Source of the DNA: Nothophoma quercina
Lineage: Eukaryota; Ascomycota; Dothideomycetes; Pleosporales; Didymellaceae
Length of the DNA stretch: 64,000 nucleotides
Reading direction: 5' to 3'
Assembly: GCA_021642125.1 (NCBI GenBank)
Contig: JAKIXB010000008.1
Span: 620,001-684,000, forward strand
Shown here: piece after piece, positions 13,296 through 24,203 of the stretch
Position numbering within the stretch: position 1 is the stretch's first letter
Layout: each line of letters opens with the position of its first letter
Translations under genes and position numbers: made by a program
The notes under the pieces: model-generated
Seen by the model: the letters and a program-made list of their open reading frames with translations, nothing else
Database searches by the model: none
What the model was told of the DNA's origin: nothing

Positions 13296-13929
13296 TTACC
13301 ACAAATATGGCGCTAAACCTTCAAGGGCCTTCAACCAGGAGGCGGTTCCCGGGTCGATGTAGTCATTATCGGCGTCCGAACGACGCACGACGGTGTTCTC
13401 GTTGACTGAAAAGAAGAGTGCAGGACTCTTGAAGACCCCGGATAATCGAAAGCGCAAAGGTGCTGAGAAAGCGGTAGCGGGGCAGAGTCGCTCCTTGCTA
13501 TCCTTCACCGCATTCAGAATACGCTCGGACGACCCCTGGATGCGTTGCCTCACCATCCCAATATTTCCGAGTGCCCCACCAGTCCTCGCCGTCCGACGAG
13601 CGCGGGACATCCTTATAGTCGGCAAAGAGCCGAGCGGAGGTTCTCAAAGAATTCTGGGGAGGCGGAGCAAAACAGCCCCATGGGGCGCGGTCGCTGTACT
13701 CGCTGTCAGCGTAAGAGCGGCGCACGACGGCGCTCTTGTCCACTGAGACGACGGTGTGGAAGTCTTCGAAGAAGCTCGTAGACACAGGGCAGGACGAGCA
13801 GATATCGTTAGAGTTGGCCCTGGAAGTGGCGAGCTGGACGCCTTCGGCCTGACCAGCAGCCGTGTGAGGGCAGCGAGAATGAAGGTGATGGCGACGCCAA
13901 GCTTCGTGGTGAAGCTGATGGTGTCAAAC
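13296..13929 (-). CDS. Secreted or membrane-anchored small protein, 5' end unresolved (possibly a pseudogene)
   Basis: A coding core on the minus strand is convincing: an exon from 13848 to 13554 and one from 13405 to 13296, joined by a 148-bp intron (GTGAGG to TTTTCAG) that keeps frame. The two parts carry related segments, V-V-R-R-S-Y-A-D and V-V-R-R-S-D-A-D, each followed by an acidic stretch and an aromatic-rich end, with two Cys (C-S-S-C) near the start. The beginning is unclear. One reading gives a good signal peptide but needs ATC at 13919 in place of ATG and a two-base slip in a GT repeat near 13863. The other uses an upstream hydrophobic exon and an 81-bp intron (13849-13929). I do not know the family. 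Confidence 0.4.
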
Positions 13930-14256
13930 GTCGCTTGTGTCTTGTGTGTCTTGGTTTGTAGAGGGTAGAGACAGTCTGAGGACGATGAAGAAGATAAGGA
14001 GTGGGAGACCGGTAGCTACAATGTGGCGCGTTGTGATCTGCGTGTGATTTGATCGCGTCCGTTAGTGAAGTCGATATCTAGAGAGAAATCGTTCCTCCAA
14101 ATTCAGGAGGCGCACCAATACGGGATTTTGGAGGTACGCCACAGCTTCATTTCCCTGCCACAAGTCTGAGCGTGGCCTTACGACTGAGACAAGTGTGCTC
14201 GATTCTTTGTTCGTGCAATACCCTCTCACAACACCTTAAACGCCTCCAGGCTGCCG
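13930..14256. other. Upstream region of the unresolved gene, 327 bp
   Basis: On the minus strand, about 13932-14030 reads as a hydrophobic segment (G-L-P-L-L-I-F-F-I-V-L) in the same frame as the gene below. It could be a membrane-anchor exon. No in-frame ATG was found for it, only an ATG near 14145 that would need a further intron. Otherwise nothing is seen. Confidence 0.3.
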
Positions 14257-15200
14257 TTACCCCAACATGCGTGCTAACCCTCCCACGCCGACGCTGAGGC
14301 TGAGGCTCAACTTAAGGCCTCTTGATTGCGCGGTAAATTGTTGCTTGTGCTCACTCCATTCTCTTTTGATTCTCGCTCGTTCTTGCAGCACGTCAGGTCT
14401 TCTCTGTAAGGATTCTCCCTTTCCACTCGGTTTCCTGCTAGCTTGTGCCGTATCCTTCGCGATTGGTTTAAGCATATTCCTGAGTCCTGGCAGTTGGTGT
14501 GGCGGAGGGTTCTCGTATACGAGAGTGCCGTTCTTAGACTGTGCAATGAAGCAGCCGTAACGGTACGGATGTAGCGTAATGTTATGGATCTCTCGAATGC
14601 CTCCTTCTTGCTTACGTGAGAGCTCGACCAAATCCGACAATGCCCCGTAGTTGTCGAGATCCCAGATTGCCGTATTCTTCTCGGTGATCAAAAGAAAATT
14701 GTCATTTGCACCCAGCGCAACGATGCGAGGCCGATCTGTCCAGGAACCGTTCTTGATGCGGGCCTGGAGCGCAGTAATCAGACCTTCCGGTATACTCATC
14801 CAGAGATAAGCTGAAAGGTCATGAACAAAGAAGGAATGATTATAAGCTCCGAGGATACAACGTATTGCAGGAATATTACGGATTGTTTGGCCATGGTCGT
14901 TCCGAGCGTACAGAAAGCGGACGAGCTCATCAGGAAGGCCGCAGCTGTTGATGCGATCTTGGTTCTCTGCGTTACGCCAGGTGATGAGAAAGCTGTCCTC
15001 GAATCCAAGCGCTACGTGATAGATCTGCTGTGGTTGGGACGCTGAGAGAAAAGCTGTAAGCTTTCGTGGCAGGCGAGTTCTGATGTTGTCAGCATCAGGA
15101 AACTGGTTATATTCGTGGTCAACACAAACATCTCACGCTGTGATGAACATTGAAAGAAGTGACTGCCTCGTTGTCCGAACGTAAACGTTGCGTCGCACAT
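14257..15200 (-). CDS. Conserved fungal protein of unknown function, paralogue of its divergent neighbour
   Basis: Two exons, 15200-15130 and 15079-14257, separated by a 50-bp intron with a CTGAC branch point, give 297 residues. I chose this splice because it aligns residue for residue with the neighbour: F-G followed by 17 residues and L-P in both, then I-Y and a G-x-x-D/E-S motif, then P-R-I-V with a G-x-x-x-x-F box. The C-terminal third is basic and Ser/Lys-rich and unrelated to the J-like end of the neighbour. There is no signal peptide or membrane segment. The family is conserved in filamentous fungi as far as I recall, but its role is unknown to me. Confidence 0.65.
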
Positions 15201-15583
15201 GATCGCGGTCGCGGTCCTGCTTCGCTCATCACAAAGTCAAGCTGCAGATCTCAGAACGAATATGATATCGAACGCCCCTCGTAAGAGTTCTTACGAGCGT
15301 GTGTATGTCGCATAACGAGGTCGTCGAACGATCGTGGCGTAAACAACGTTGCCGCGCCAAGCGATCACCTCCCAGGTTCATAGCAGGGAAACTGTTACTT
15401 CACACATCGGCCGACTTCGTACCGAGCAATTTGGTCGCTCCACCAACGACTTAAGCAATGCTAATGTTATAGTCAAATAGAAGTTAGTGGTCCAGACACC
15501 TCAAAGTTCACAGGAGAAGGCAAGGCATAAAAAAGATATTTGGAGGTGACGTCATAGCAGCTCTGAACCAATGATAGTCCAGC
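15201..15583. promoter_or_regulatory. Shared divergent promoter, 383 bp
   Basis: The two start codons of the paralogous pair face away from each other across this interval, so it must carry both promoters. I see no clear TATA box. A TGACGTCA-type CRE palindrome, read as GTGACGTCATAG, is present at about 15546-15557, in the plus-strand upstream region. Confidence 0.45.
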
Positions 15584-16933
15584 ATGGCCGCAACACCACC
15601 CAGTAACGGTTCTTTCCTCTCGTTCGGGCGGAACGATAGTTTTATCTCGAAAAGCTTCCAAGGGCTAAAGCAGTAAGCAGAAACTCCAAACTTGAACGTT
15701 GAACTAACATGACCAAGTCGTAATCTTCCTACGTCTCTTCTGGTCCTCCTATCGACTGCGAGAGAGATCTATTGGGCATCACTTGGGCCAGTGCCCGAGT
15801 CCTGGTTGCTTAGCTTCAAGGATGCTTCTGGTAGAAATAACTTACGATGGGGTGCGCTTCTGCCTCAGCGTCTTCAGGCAGTGCTAGCCAAGACATGGCA
15901 CTCACCTCATCTCCGCTGCTTTCTGGGTCCACGGGAATCCTTCATAGTGTGGCATCCCGAACTGATACGTTGGGCTAATCTGCCGTCCAATCTGGAGGAC
16001 TCGCTCCAGTCATGGCTCACTCCATCAGGATGGCGTGTAGGCCCACCAAGAATCGTGACTTGGGGCCCAGAAGGCGCATTCTTTGCCATGAGCGAATATG
16101 GAGATGTCGTGTACCGACTCGGCGACGAAGACAGTTGGGATATCTACAAAGAGACGGTCGAAGAATGGAAGGTCGAAAGAGGGTTTTCGTGGGGTGAACT
16201 TGCATTCATAGCGCTCGATCCTACTACATCTGACCAGTTTGTTGCAATCCGTAACGATGGAACATGGGCAGGAAGCATCGATGACATCAACGAAGATGCC
16301 TTGGAGGACTTTGCTCTGAACTTCTTCACAAAGGTAAAAAGAAGCCGGCAGAGAAGCCGGTCCAACCATCAAAACGGCGAACGGTCACCACCTATACCAC
16401 CCGCCAATGCAACACCGAATGCTGCAATCCAGGGTCTTTACGAACAATGGTCGAAAGACACAGCAAGCACATTGGCTTCAGCATTGGCAGCACTCGGTAC
16501 GCCTCTGAGCCCCCCACCATCAAGTCCCACCAGTGACATCCCAATACGCCCAAAGCCGCGAAAACTGCAAGTACGCTCTCAGTCCAACGCAAACCCGCCT
16601 TCGATTCCAACGACAGCCTCTGTTCCCCCGAGACTACTTGTTGCATTTCCATACCTACCACCAGCAGTCACCACCTGCACCATTCCTTCGTGTGAATTGC
16701 TGAAGTCTGATCCCGTCAGCATCAAAGCATGCAGGCACGATGTCGAAGCGTTGATGCGCGCCAGCGGCCTGTATAGCTATGAATGGCTACGACAAGAGAG
16801 GTTGCGGTGGCATCCCGATCGGTTCGGACGGTTGTGCGATGAAAGCTACAGGGAGCAGGGCAAGAAGATGGCAGAGGAGATGTTCAAGATCATAGATGCT
16901 TTGATGGAAGACTTGAGACTGGGGGAACGATGA
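15584..16933 (+). CDS. Conserved fungal protein with C-terminal J-domain-like (HPD) segment
   Basis: Exons 15584-15672 and 15718-16933 with a 45-bp intron (GTAAGC, CTAAC branch, CCAAG acceptor) give 434 residues. The N-terminal 170 residues match the divergent neighbour. They are followed by a Pro/Ser-rich linker and then, in the last 70 residues, W-L-R-x-E-R-L-R-W-H-P-D-R-F with flanking helices. The HPD tripeptide in that setting recalls the partial J domain of NFKBIL1-like proteins, which suggests a contact with Hsp70 or with a complex, but this is inference. No signal peptide. The more obvious GTG at 15791 is internal; the upstream exon was found by homology with the paralogue. Confidence 0.75.
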
Positions 16934-17321
16934 TGGGATCAAGCAACTCCTGGAGGCCAAAAATCAAGACCTGCGATTTGGCCTTTTCATCGAGTGCCTT
17001 CATGTATCCAAATTGATGAAAATTAGTTGCAATGCACTGCATTGTAGCCATCCGTCTTCCTCCATACATTACATTCGCCTCTACCAGACTGTCTGAATTC
17101 TTTCAACAGCCGATACAAACAGATACACAAGCTTCGCTAGGGTCCTTAATCACATTGAAGATCAGTAGTGCCAATGGTAGGAAGCGAGACTTTGAAGGCG
17201 TTCAGGATCTCAAACGAGAACTCTCCTACAATACACGCTCACACGTTCCCTATATAATGCTCTTGCCTTCTTTAAAAATCCTGTAACAGAACTATCATCA
17301 CAGTCGTCAATATATGTCACG
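16934..17321. other. Intergenic, 388 bp
   Basis: The first half is 3' flank of the J-like gene. The second half is the promoter of the small secreted-protein-like gene, with its TATA box. I see no further gene. Confidence 0.5.
17251..17257 (+). promoter_or_regulatory. TATA box of the small secreted-protein gene
   Basis: TATATAA lies 65-70 bp upstream of the ATG at 17322, followed by a pyrimidine-rich leader. This is the strongest core promoter signal in the area and supports the tiny gene downstream. Confidence 0.55.
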
Positions 17322-17576
17322 ATGAAGCTCATCACCAAGCTCCTCTTCGGCTCTCTTAGCCTCCAACTGCCTCTCGCACAAGCCATGAGTTGGGCGGTAG
17401 GTGTCCAACTCCTTTTGACTGCATACCCCGACTGACTCGTGGAGTTTGAAGGGTACCTCAGCCGCGACTGTAACCTTGAATACGACTGCTGGAACATCAA
17501 CAAGTACGACTAGACGCGCCCACGTACGCGTCGCAACAGCGAGTGCTTCTGTCATAGCAAAGAAGGTGCTGTGTAA
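17322..17576 (+). CDS. Tiny cysteine-containing secreted protein, 47 aa or longer
   Basis: The ATG opens a clean signal peptide (K-L-I-T-K-L-L-F-G-S-L then A-Q-A). A 48-bp intron (17397-17444, GTAGGT, CTGAC branch) joins a second exon with C-N-L-E-Y-D-C-W. Translation then meets TAG at 17511. Past it the same frame continues for 20 codons, including C-F-C-H, to TAA at 17574. So the gene is either a 47-residue peptide, or a longer four-cysteine protein interrupted by a stop, or it has another intron (for example GTACGA at 17505 to CATAG at 17556) that removes the stop. Small secreted cysteine proteins of this type include apoplastic effectors, but no function can be assigned. Confidence 0.45.
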
Positions 17577-17927
17577 AACTTGGTGAGCTTGAACACGCAT
17601 CTTAAGCGGTAGCTCCTTCTACTTTGAAGGCTCGAGTACCTCCAGGGGTTGAACATGGCGGAGCCATCCTGTGCGTCTACCTCCTACAAAAGTGGGAACG
17701 GGTATCTGAGAGTGAACTCTGTTGATTCAGAAGCCCCGAATACCTCCAGGCTAATCCAAAATGTACTATATGCAAAGTGAGCTGTTGCCGTGCCGGGTAT
17801 AAATGTGCACCTGTACGCCTTCGCTCAGAAACGCCAAACCCACTAGTAGAGCAGAGCAAATGATATACAAGAACAGGAATTGCTGGATCTCTCCAGGCAG
17901 TAGTAAGGACGTCACGAGTTCCTGCCG
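17577..17927. other. Intergenic, 351 bp
   Basis: This is the 3' flank shared by the tiny secreted-protein gene and the convergent minus-strand gene. A further exon of the former could lie at its start, since GTGAGC occurs at about 17582. Nothing else is seen. Confidence 0.4.
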
Positions 17928-19184
17928 TTACGAATTCCAATGCTGCGCCATATCCGTATCCTCATCCTCAATCTCAATTTTCGAGCCCAACGCCTCCCGC
18001 GCTTCCTTGAGCATGGCGCTCATCTGGCTGCTCATTCTGCGCATTCGTGCGTCGTCTTCCATCTCCTCTCGTCGCATTCTGTTCACGAGCCGCTGGCTGT
18101 CTGGTGGTAGTGGACTGATCTTCTTCTTTTCTCCTCCTTCGGACTTGCCAGGCGAACCGGAGCTCGAAGTCCCGAAGCTCAGTCGACTACACGACCGCTG
18201 TCTGTTATGCGCTTTTGGGCCGGGGATGCTGCTGCTGTACACAGGTGTGCGTAAGGCGTTTGAGCGCCGCGAGACGGGGATGAGGGAGGGCCGTTTGGAA
18301 ACTGGTGTAATGCTGGCTCGGGATTGTGGGCGCGGGATCTGAGAGGGCGAGGGCGTGTATGTGGGTGCGGGCATGCGGCGTTCGGACAGTCGTGGTGTGG
18401 CGATGGGACTTGAGCCTGCTTCATCGTCCGTGCCGACCATGACCCAGGCGTCTTCTGTGCGTAGCCGTTTTGGCATGCGTGGGCGCTCGATTTGGACGGA
18501 GTCTATTGAGCGTACGCCGTAGTCGTCGCTCGCGCGAGTGTCGAATTTGATTTGTTGGACTGGGGCTGCTGGTTCGTTTGGCTCGGGGTCGTCGTGCAGG
18601 CCTAGTTTGGAGGCGATCTTGATTTGCGCGTCTGCGTCGTAGCTCTGGCCGCCTCCGGCTTGGAAGCCTCGAAACGGAACGGCGCAGAACTGGAACAGCT
18701 TTCCTGCAACGCCACCAACGATGTTCAGAAGAGAGTCAACAACCCAGGAGTTGGGTGCGTTTGGTGTCGAAGCAACTCGATCTAGCTCCATGGGCCGCAT
18801 CGATGGACTGGTGGGGGACGACCACATTCCGCGCTGGCTCTGGAGGTTGAAGTAGTCGTCGTAGTTCCCGTTCTGCCGTGTGAAGCTATTTGTGCCCTCT
18901 ATGCTTCCTCCAGCCAATGCGTATCGGTCGTGTGCAAGCGGTGCCGGGCTCTCAAAATGCGAAAAGGTCGATGTGGTGCCGGTCCATGGCTGTGCGGTGA
19001 AGCCGCGTATTGGTGTGTTGTCGTAGTCGCCGTTTCGACGTTTGCGGGTCTCGTGGTGCTCTGCGTCAATCACCTGTCTCCCGGATGTTTCAGGGATAAA
19101 GGAGAAGCGCGGCGCTGGCTCATGATAGCTTGCGCCAGATGCCGTGCGCGTATGTGTCTGCGACGATGTACCGAAGATAGGCAT
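17928..19184 (-). CDS. Uncharacterised, probably nuclear, largely disordered protein
   Basis: A single-exon gene of 418 residues. It is rich in Ser, Pro, Thr and Arg, with basic clusters (R-K-R-R, K-R-L-R) that could act as nuclear localisation signals. The only hydrophobic stretch is an amphipathic segment around residues 150-172 (S-L-L-N-I-V-G-G-V-A-G-K-L-F). A charged coiled-coil-like helix (R-R-E-E-M-E-D-D-A-R-M) occupies the last 70 residues. An amphipathic patch plus basic and disordered regions would suit a protein at the nuclear envelope or pores, but that is a guess. I do not recognise the family. Confidence 0.6.
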   Translation of the reverse strand: MPIFGTSSQTHTRTASGASYHEPAPRFSFIPETSGRQVIDAEHHETRKRRNGDYDNTPIRGFTAQPWTGTTSTFSHFESPAPLAHDRYALAGGSIEGTNSFTRQNGNYDDYFNLQSQRGMWSSPTSPSMRPMELDRVASTPNAPNSWVVDSLLNIVGGVAGKLFQFCAVPFRGFQAGGGQSYDADAQIKIASKLGLHDDPEPNEPAAPVQQIKFDTRASDDYGVRSIDSVQIERPRMPKRLRTEDAWVMVGTDDEAGSSPIATPRLSERRMPAPTYTPSPSQIPRPQSRASITPVSKRPSLIPVSRRSNALRTPVYSSSIPGPKAHNRQRSCSRLSFGTSSSGSPGKSEGGEKKKISPLPPDSQRLVNRMRREEMEDDARMRRMSSQMSAMLKEAREALGSKIEIEDEDTDMAQHWNS

Positions 19185-19688
19185 GTTGCTCGAAATGCGC
19201 GGTGCAGTTGATGTAAAGAGAAGTCGAGGCTGCCTGCGGCCGGGGGTCTTGCAAAGGGTGAGAATGAATGGCTGTCGTTGGACGTAAGTTGCAGGGTAGA
19301 AATGAAGCTTCGGTCGACGTCGACGTTGCCCGCTCTACAGATGCTGCGACTACTAAAGAGACATGGTATTGGCGGTAAGCGGTGATGCGGAGACGTGAGC
19401 TTCTCCACGAGTTCGATATCTCGGTACCAGACTATTGTTTGGAGATGGGAGCTGCCGCAGCAACCACCCATGAACGTCATTGCTTGGCAGAGTTTGGATC
19501 ACCACAACATGCCGTGCGACTCTAGAGGCACGTTCATGATAGATAGAGTAATTATCATATTGATAAATCAACAAGGCCGCTCCAGGCAGCTGAGGCCTAG
19601 GTGCTTCCACCCAACGCTGTCCAGACTGGGTATTCTACAGTGACCTTATAACGCCGTGCCCGTGTCCAGACCCATTCCCACCAGCTCT
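19185..19688. other. Intergenic, 504 bp
   Basis: It holds the promoter of the unknown nuclear-type gene and the 3' flank of ADA2, both on the minus strand. No gene or clear motif is seen. Confidence 0.5.
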
Positions 19689-21287
19689 TTACGCTCGAGC
19701 TATCCACCCGCTGTGAACGAAATACTCAAATAATTGCGATGACTTCTTGGGGTCGATGCCCAAAAGCTCTTTGGCGGCTTTCTTGTTGAGAGCGCCATTG
19801 TTGCTCAGCGCAGCCCGTGCAACCTTCTCCTTCAGCACATTGTACGGTTTTGGCATGATGCGCAGTACACTGCAAAGCTCACGCTCTTCCGGTGTCAACA
19901 GCTGTAGATCAGCTGCAGACTCTTTACCGAACTTAAGAGGTACTGTGCCTGGTAATTGTTTGACTTGGAACTTGGTCTTGGTGTGCTGTGGGGTAAGAAC
20001 GCCATTGGTGCCACTGGTACCGTTTGTTGCTTTATCAGGAGGTGGTGTTGTGAGACCGCTTCTTTGCTTAATATGGAGCGGTAGCTCTGGGCCTATCAGA
20101 GCTGTTGCTGCAGAAGGCTGCTCGAACGGAGGTGTGGGCTTGCCAATTCTGCTGGAAGCCAGGCGGTCGAACTGGCCAAGCGGAGGTCCTCGAGACTGCC
20201 GTGTCTGCTTCTCCTGCTCATACTTCTCACCAGCTTTCAGGTTCGTGATCTGCATGTTCCTCCACTCCTGCAGCTGCGAGATAGCTTGTCGCAGATTGTG
20301 TTCATACTCGAGATCTTTGCAGAAAGTCTCGAAGTCATCGTGCTTCATCATGCGCGCAAAGGGTTTCGCCTTGTTCAGCAGGTCCTTCTCTTCCTTTGTG
20401 CGCTTCTTGTCCGCTGCCTGATTCTTTCTGTACTCGAGCAGCTTGTGCTCAAATATGATCTTCTTGCGTTCTACTCGAGCGTCCAGCCGCGAATTGTAGA
20501 TGTCCATGATGGTCATCTTGAGTTCCATCTCCGGCTCCATCTCGCCAGTTCGTGGGTTTATACCATCACCAGGATCGAATGACATGTGTTGTACCGCTTC
20601 TTCGGCCTCGTTGAAGTATTCTGTCTCGAACTCCAATCGACCAGGCATATATCCTTGGACTTCGTGACATGACGGTACACTGGCTGTGGGCTTCTGCTTC
20701 GGTGTAGCGGGTGCTGCGTTCTTGGCCTCTTCCTTCTTGTCTTCTATCCTCCTCTTCTTCCGCGCCTGGAACTCAGCTCGCGGTATGCGATCGCTGAGCA
20801 CAGTATCATCCTTGCTGGCATGTTCTGGCAGGGGAAATTGGGAGCTCTTCACGTAGGTGTCGATGTAGTGGTCGCGGACCTCGTCTCGTTCTCTGAAACC
20901 ACCAATGTGGTCCGCAATGTCTGCCCATGATCCAAGACCGTACGTCTCAGCACCTTCCAACAATGCCAATTCCTCATCCGCGCCCCAATCTTCGGTGTAT
21001 ATGGGTATCGAGTGCTGCTCCACGACTTTGAAGGCGTGGGTTGCTGGGTCGTGATCGCGTGACGACTTGCCGTCTGAGAAGCATGGCACGCAGAGGTCGT
21101 ACTCGTGACAGGTCTCGTCGTTCGCGCAGCGTATGCGGACCTGTGTATGTCAACATGGGATGTCTTGGCGACAATTGCGTGGGATGCAGCCTACCGTTGA
21201 TGTGATGTCAGACGAGCAAACATCGCAGACATACTTGATGCCACCCTCAGTGCCCCGCGTCCCCGTCTTCTTCTTGATGACACCCAT
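19689..21287 (-). CDS. ada2: ADA2, transcriptional adaptor of the SAGA histone acetyltransferase module
   Basis: Exons 21287-21195 and 21140-19689 with a 54-bp intron give 514 residues, the normal size for fungal ADA2. Domains run in the usual order: a ZZ zinc finger (C21-x2-C24, then C36, C42, C48-x2-C51), a SANT domain with W-x-x-D-E-E-L-A-L-L-E-G at about 83-128, a charged coiled-coil middle that binds Gcn5 and Ada3, and a C-terminal SWIRM domain over the last 80 residues. In the nucleus ADA2 stimulates nucleosome acetylation by Gcn5. The intron splits the zinc finger. It is divergent from the YPK-type kinase gene. Confidence 0.95.
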
Positions 21288-22054
21288 GATCGCCCTCTAG
21301 GCGCGCCCGTAGCACGAGTAAGTGAAGGCGGTCGGAGCTCGGAGGTGAAGTGGGCGCAACAGCAACCGTGGCGGTGCAGTGCAAACGGGGGTGGCAGGTG
21401 CCCAACAGCCCAATTGTCGCGCAGGTGAGCGGACTGCAGCGCGCTGAGATGGTGCGTCGAGGAAATGGGCGCGATGGGCCTGTCCGTGTTGGCGTTCAAG
21501 ATGCCGCGACGGCGGGTGTGGATGCAGCAGGCGGTGGTGGTACGAGGCGGAAGGTGCAGCCGAGGCGCTGAAGTGCGTGCTCTCTCGCAGCCTCCGTGTC
21601 GCTACGTATGTGCGCGCCCCTGGGGCATCGTCATCAGCGGGCGGTCGGTGGGCTCTCAGCGTCACAGCGCTCACTCGTCGTGGGGCTCGAGGGCTGGAAA
21701 TGAGGAGCACACGGAGGGCATATTGGCGCGCCTGTGCGGGCGCGAGGAAACACGATCCACGCCCAAGATTACCTAGGTAGCATAACCAAACGTGAGACTC
21801 AAACAGGCCGTGCCCCCTCAGAAGTGCACACTGACGGGACTCCTTGGGCATCGCGACAGTCCATCGCCACTCTCTCCACTGCCCCTATACCTGCAGCCGT
21901 CTGTCTCCCTCCCCGTCTCTCCCACCAACCTCACCGACGCCCGTTCGGTACTCCTGCCTGTCTCCCCGCTCTTCTTGGCCGCCCGTCTCCACCGCCCACA
22001 CCTGGCCTGCTGCTACCTCTGCATATCCCACGAGACCGTTGAGCCGCTGCAACC
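21288..22054. promoter_or_regulatory. Divergent promoter region between ada2 and ypkA, 767 bp
   Basis: Both genes start at the edges of this interval. The ypkA-proximal 200 bp are strongly pyrimidine-rich (CCTCCCCGTCTCTCCC and similar), a usual leader of highly expressed fungal housekeeping genes without TATA boxes. No separate gene is supported. Confidence 0.5.
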
Positions 22055-24203
22055 ATGTCTTGGAAGCTCACAAAGAGTGCGTAGCCCTGCCAGCTGCCCC
22101 ATTATGCATTCTGACACACTGCGCAGAGCTCAAGGAGACGCATCTGGCGCCGCTCGCGAACACGTTTAGTCGCTCGTCATCCACATCGACCATTGTCGAC
22201 CAGCAGACACCGAAAGCCGCAACCAGCTCCGCCGGCAGCAATGCGACCCTCGTGGACCCCAGAGACCCCAACGGCATCGGTGCGTCTTTGTACGACCCCC
22301 ACTGAGACACTGCTAATTAGTCGCAGCTGCTTCAGAAGCGAACGCAGCCCCGCCGCCAGCTCCCCTCCGACCTGGTATCCTGATAGTCACACTCCATGAG
22401 GGCAAGGCCTTCTCCCTCCCGCCGGGCGCCGAGCAGGCCTTCAGCGGCGGTTCACACCACCAGGGTTCGCTTTCGACTGGCGGTGGCTTCTCCGTAGCGG
22501 GATCCATGCGACCGGGGTCGTCGAGGAACCCCGTTGCTGGCTCGTACACGGGTCAGGGCCGCCCACAGTCTGCTGCTGGTAGCATCAACGCAGCACCCAC
22601 TATCCACGGTCGATACTCTTCGAAGCATCTGCCGTATGCCCTGGTCGATTTCGACAAGCAGCAAGTTTTCATCAATGCCGTCTCCGGTACACCAGAGAAC
22701 CCATTGTGGGCTGGCGGCAACACACAGTACAAATTCGATGTTTCTCGCATGACTGATCTCAACGTTTCCCTTTACATTCGCAACCCCACCGCTCCTCCCA
22801 ACGCTGGCCGAAACGAGGACATCTTCATTGGAACTTTGAAAATCAACCCCCGATTCGAGGAGCAGCGCGACGGACAGGACAAGAAGGGCGAGAACACAGC
22901 AGCTGGTCAGGCGGGAGCTGACTGGATCAGTGTGCAGTTCGGTACTGGTCAGATGAAGGTTGGCGTGAACTTTGTCGAAGTGCGACAAGACCGCCTTTCT
23001 ATTGACGATTTCGAGCTCCTCAAGGTTGTTGGAAAGGGAAGTTTTGGAAAGGTCATGCAAGTGCAGTACGTAAAGACCATCTCAAGGTTGCAAGTCAACG
23101 CTCACACCACACAGGAAGAAGGACACACACCGAATCTACGCCTTGAAGACCATCCGCAAAGCCCACATCATCTCTCGTTCCGAAGTCGCACACACCCTCG
23201 CCGAACGATCAGTACTGGCCCAGATCAACAACCCTTTCATTGTACCATTGAAATTCTCTTTCCAGTCCCCAGAGAAGCTGTACTTTGTATTGGCCTTCGT
23301 CAACGGTGGCGAGCTTTTCCACCACCTGCAGAAGGAGCAAAGATTCGACATCAACCGTGCGCGATTCTACGCCGCTGAACTACTTTGCGCCTTGGAGTGC
23401 CTACACGGTTTCAATGTCATTTACCGTGACTTGAAGCCAGAGAATATTCTGCTTGATTACACAGGTCACATTGCGCTGTGCGATTTCGGTCTGTGCAAGC
23501 TGGACATGAAGGACGAGGACCGCACAAACAGTGAGTTTCTTGAACTCTCACTACGTTTCAACATTCACTGACACCGTTTTAGCATTCTGTGGTACGCCCG
23601 AATATCTTGCTCCCGAGCTTCTCACCGGTGGTGGCTACACGAAGTCGGTAGATTGGTGGACACTGGGTGTCCTTCTCTACGAGATGTTGACTGGTCTCCC
23701 GCCGTTCTACGACGAGAACACCAACGATATGTACCGCAAGATTCTCACCGAGCCGCTGCACTTCCCTGGGCCTGAGATCGTTCCCCCGGCTGCACGCGAC
23801 CTCCTCACTCGTCTGCTCGACCGCAACGCAGAGAAGCGTCTGGGAGCCAAGGGCGCGGCTGAGATCAAGGCGCACTACTTCTTCCACAGCATTGACTGGC
23901 GTAAGCTTTTGGAGAGGAAGTACGAGCCCAGCTTCAAGCCCAACGTGGTATGTGCACATTGTGAAATATATAACTTTACTCTTGCTGACAATAGTGCAGG
24001 CTGATGCTAAGGATACCGCCAACTTTGACCGTGAATTCACTTCAGAAGCGCCGACAGATTCGTATGTTGACGGACCCATGCTCTCTCAGACCATGCAAGA
24101 TCAGTTTGCGGGCTGGTCATACAACCGGCCGGTTGCTGGCCTCGGAGATGCTGGCGGTTCGGTGAAGGACCCATCTTTTGAGGGAGTTGCGGATAGGAAA
24201 TAA
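22055..24203 (+). CDS. ypkA: YPK1/YpkA AGC-family serine/threonine kinase
   Basis: Six exons (22055-22076, 22127-22279, 22327-23065, 23115-23530, 23583-23947, 24000-24203) give 632 residues. The start MSWKLTKK with a seven-codon first exon is, as I recall, typical of this family. A C2-like N-terminal domain precedes the kinase domain. Key residues are the glycine loop GKGSFGKV at 294-301, Lys316, Y-R-D with Asp410, D-F-G at 428, the PDK1 site Thr444 in T-F-C-G-T-P-E-Y, and the TORC2 hydrophobic motif F-A-G-W-S-Y with Ser605. The kinase links TORC2 and sphingolipid signalling to membrane homeostasis and polarity, and is essential in several fungi. Confidence 0.95.
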
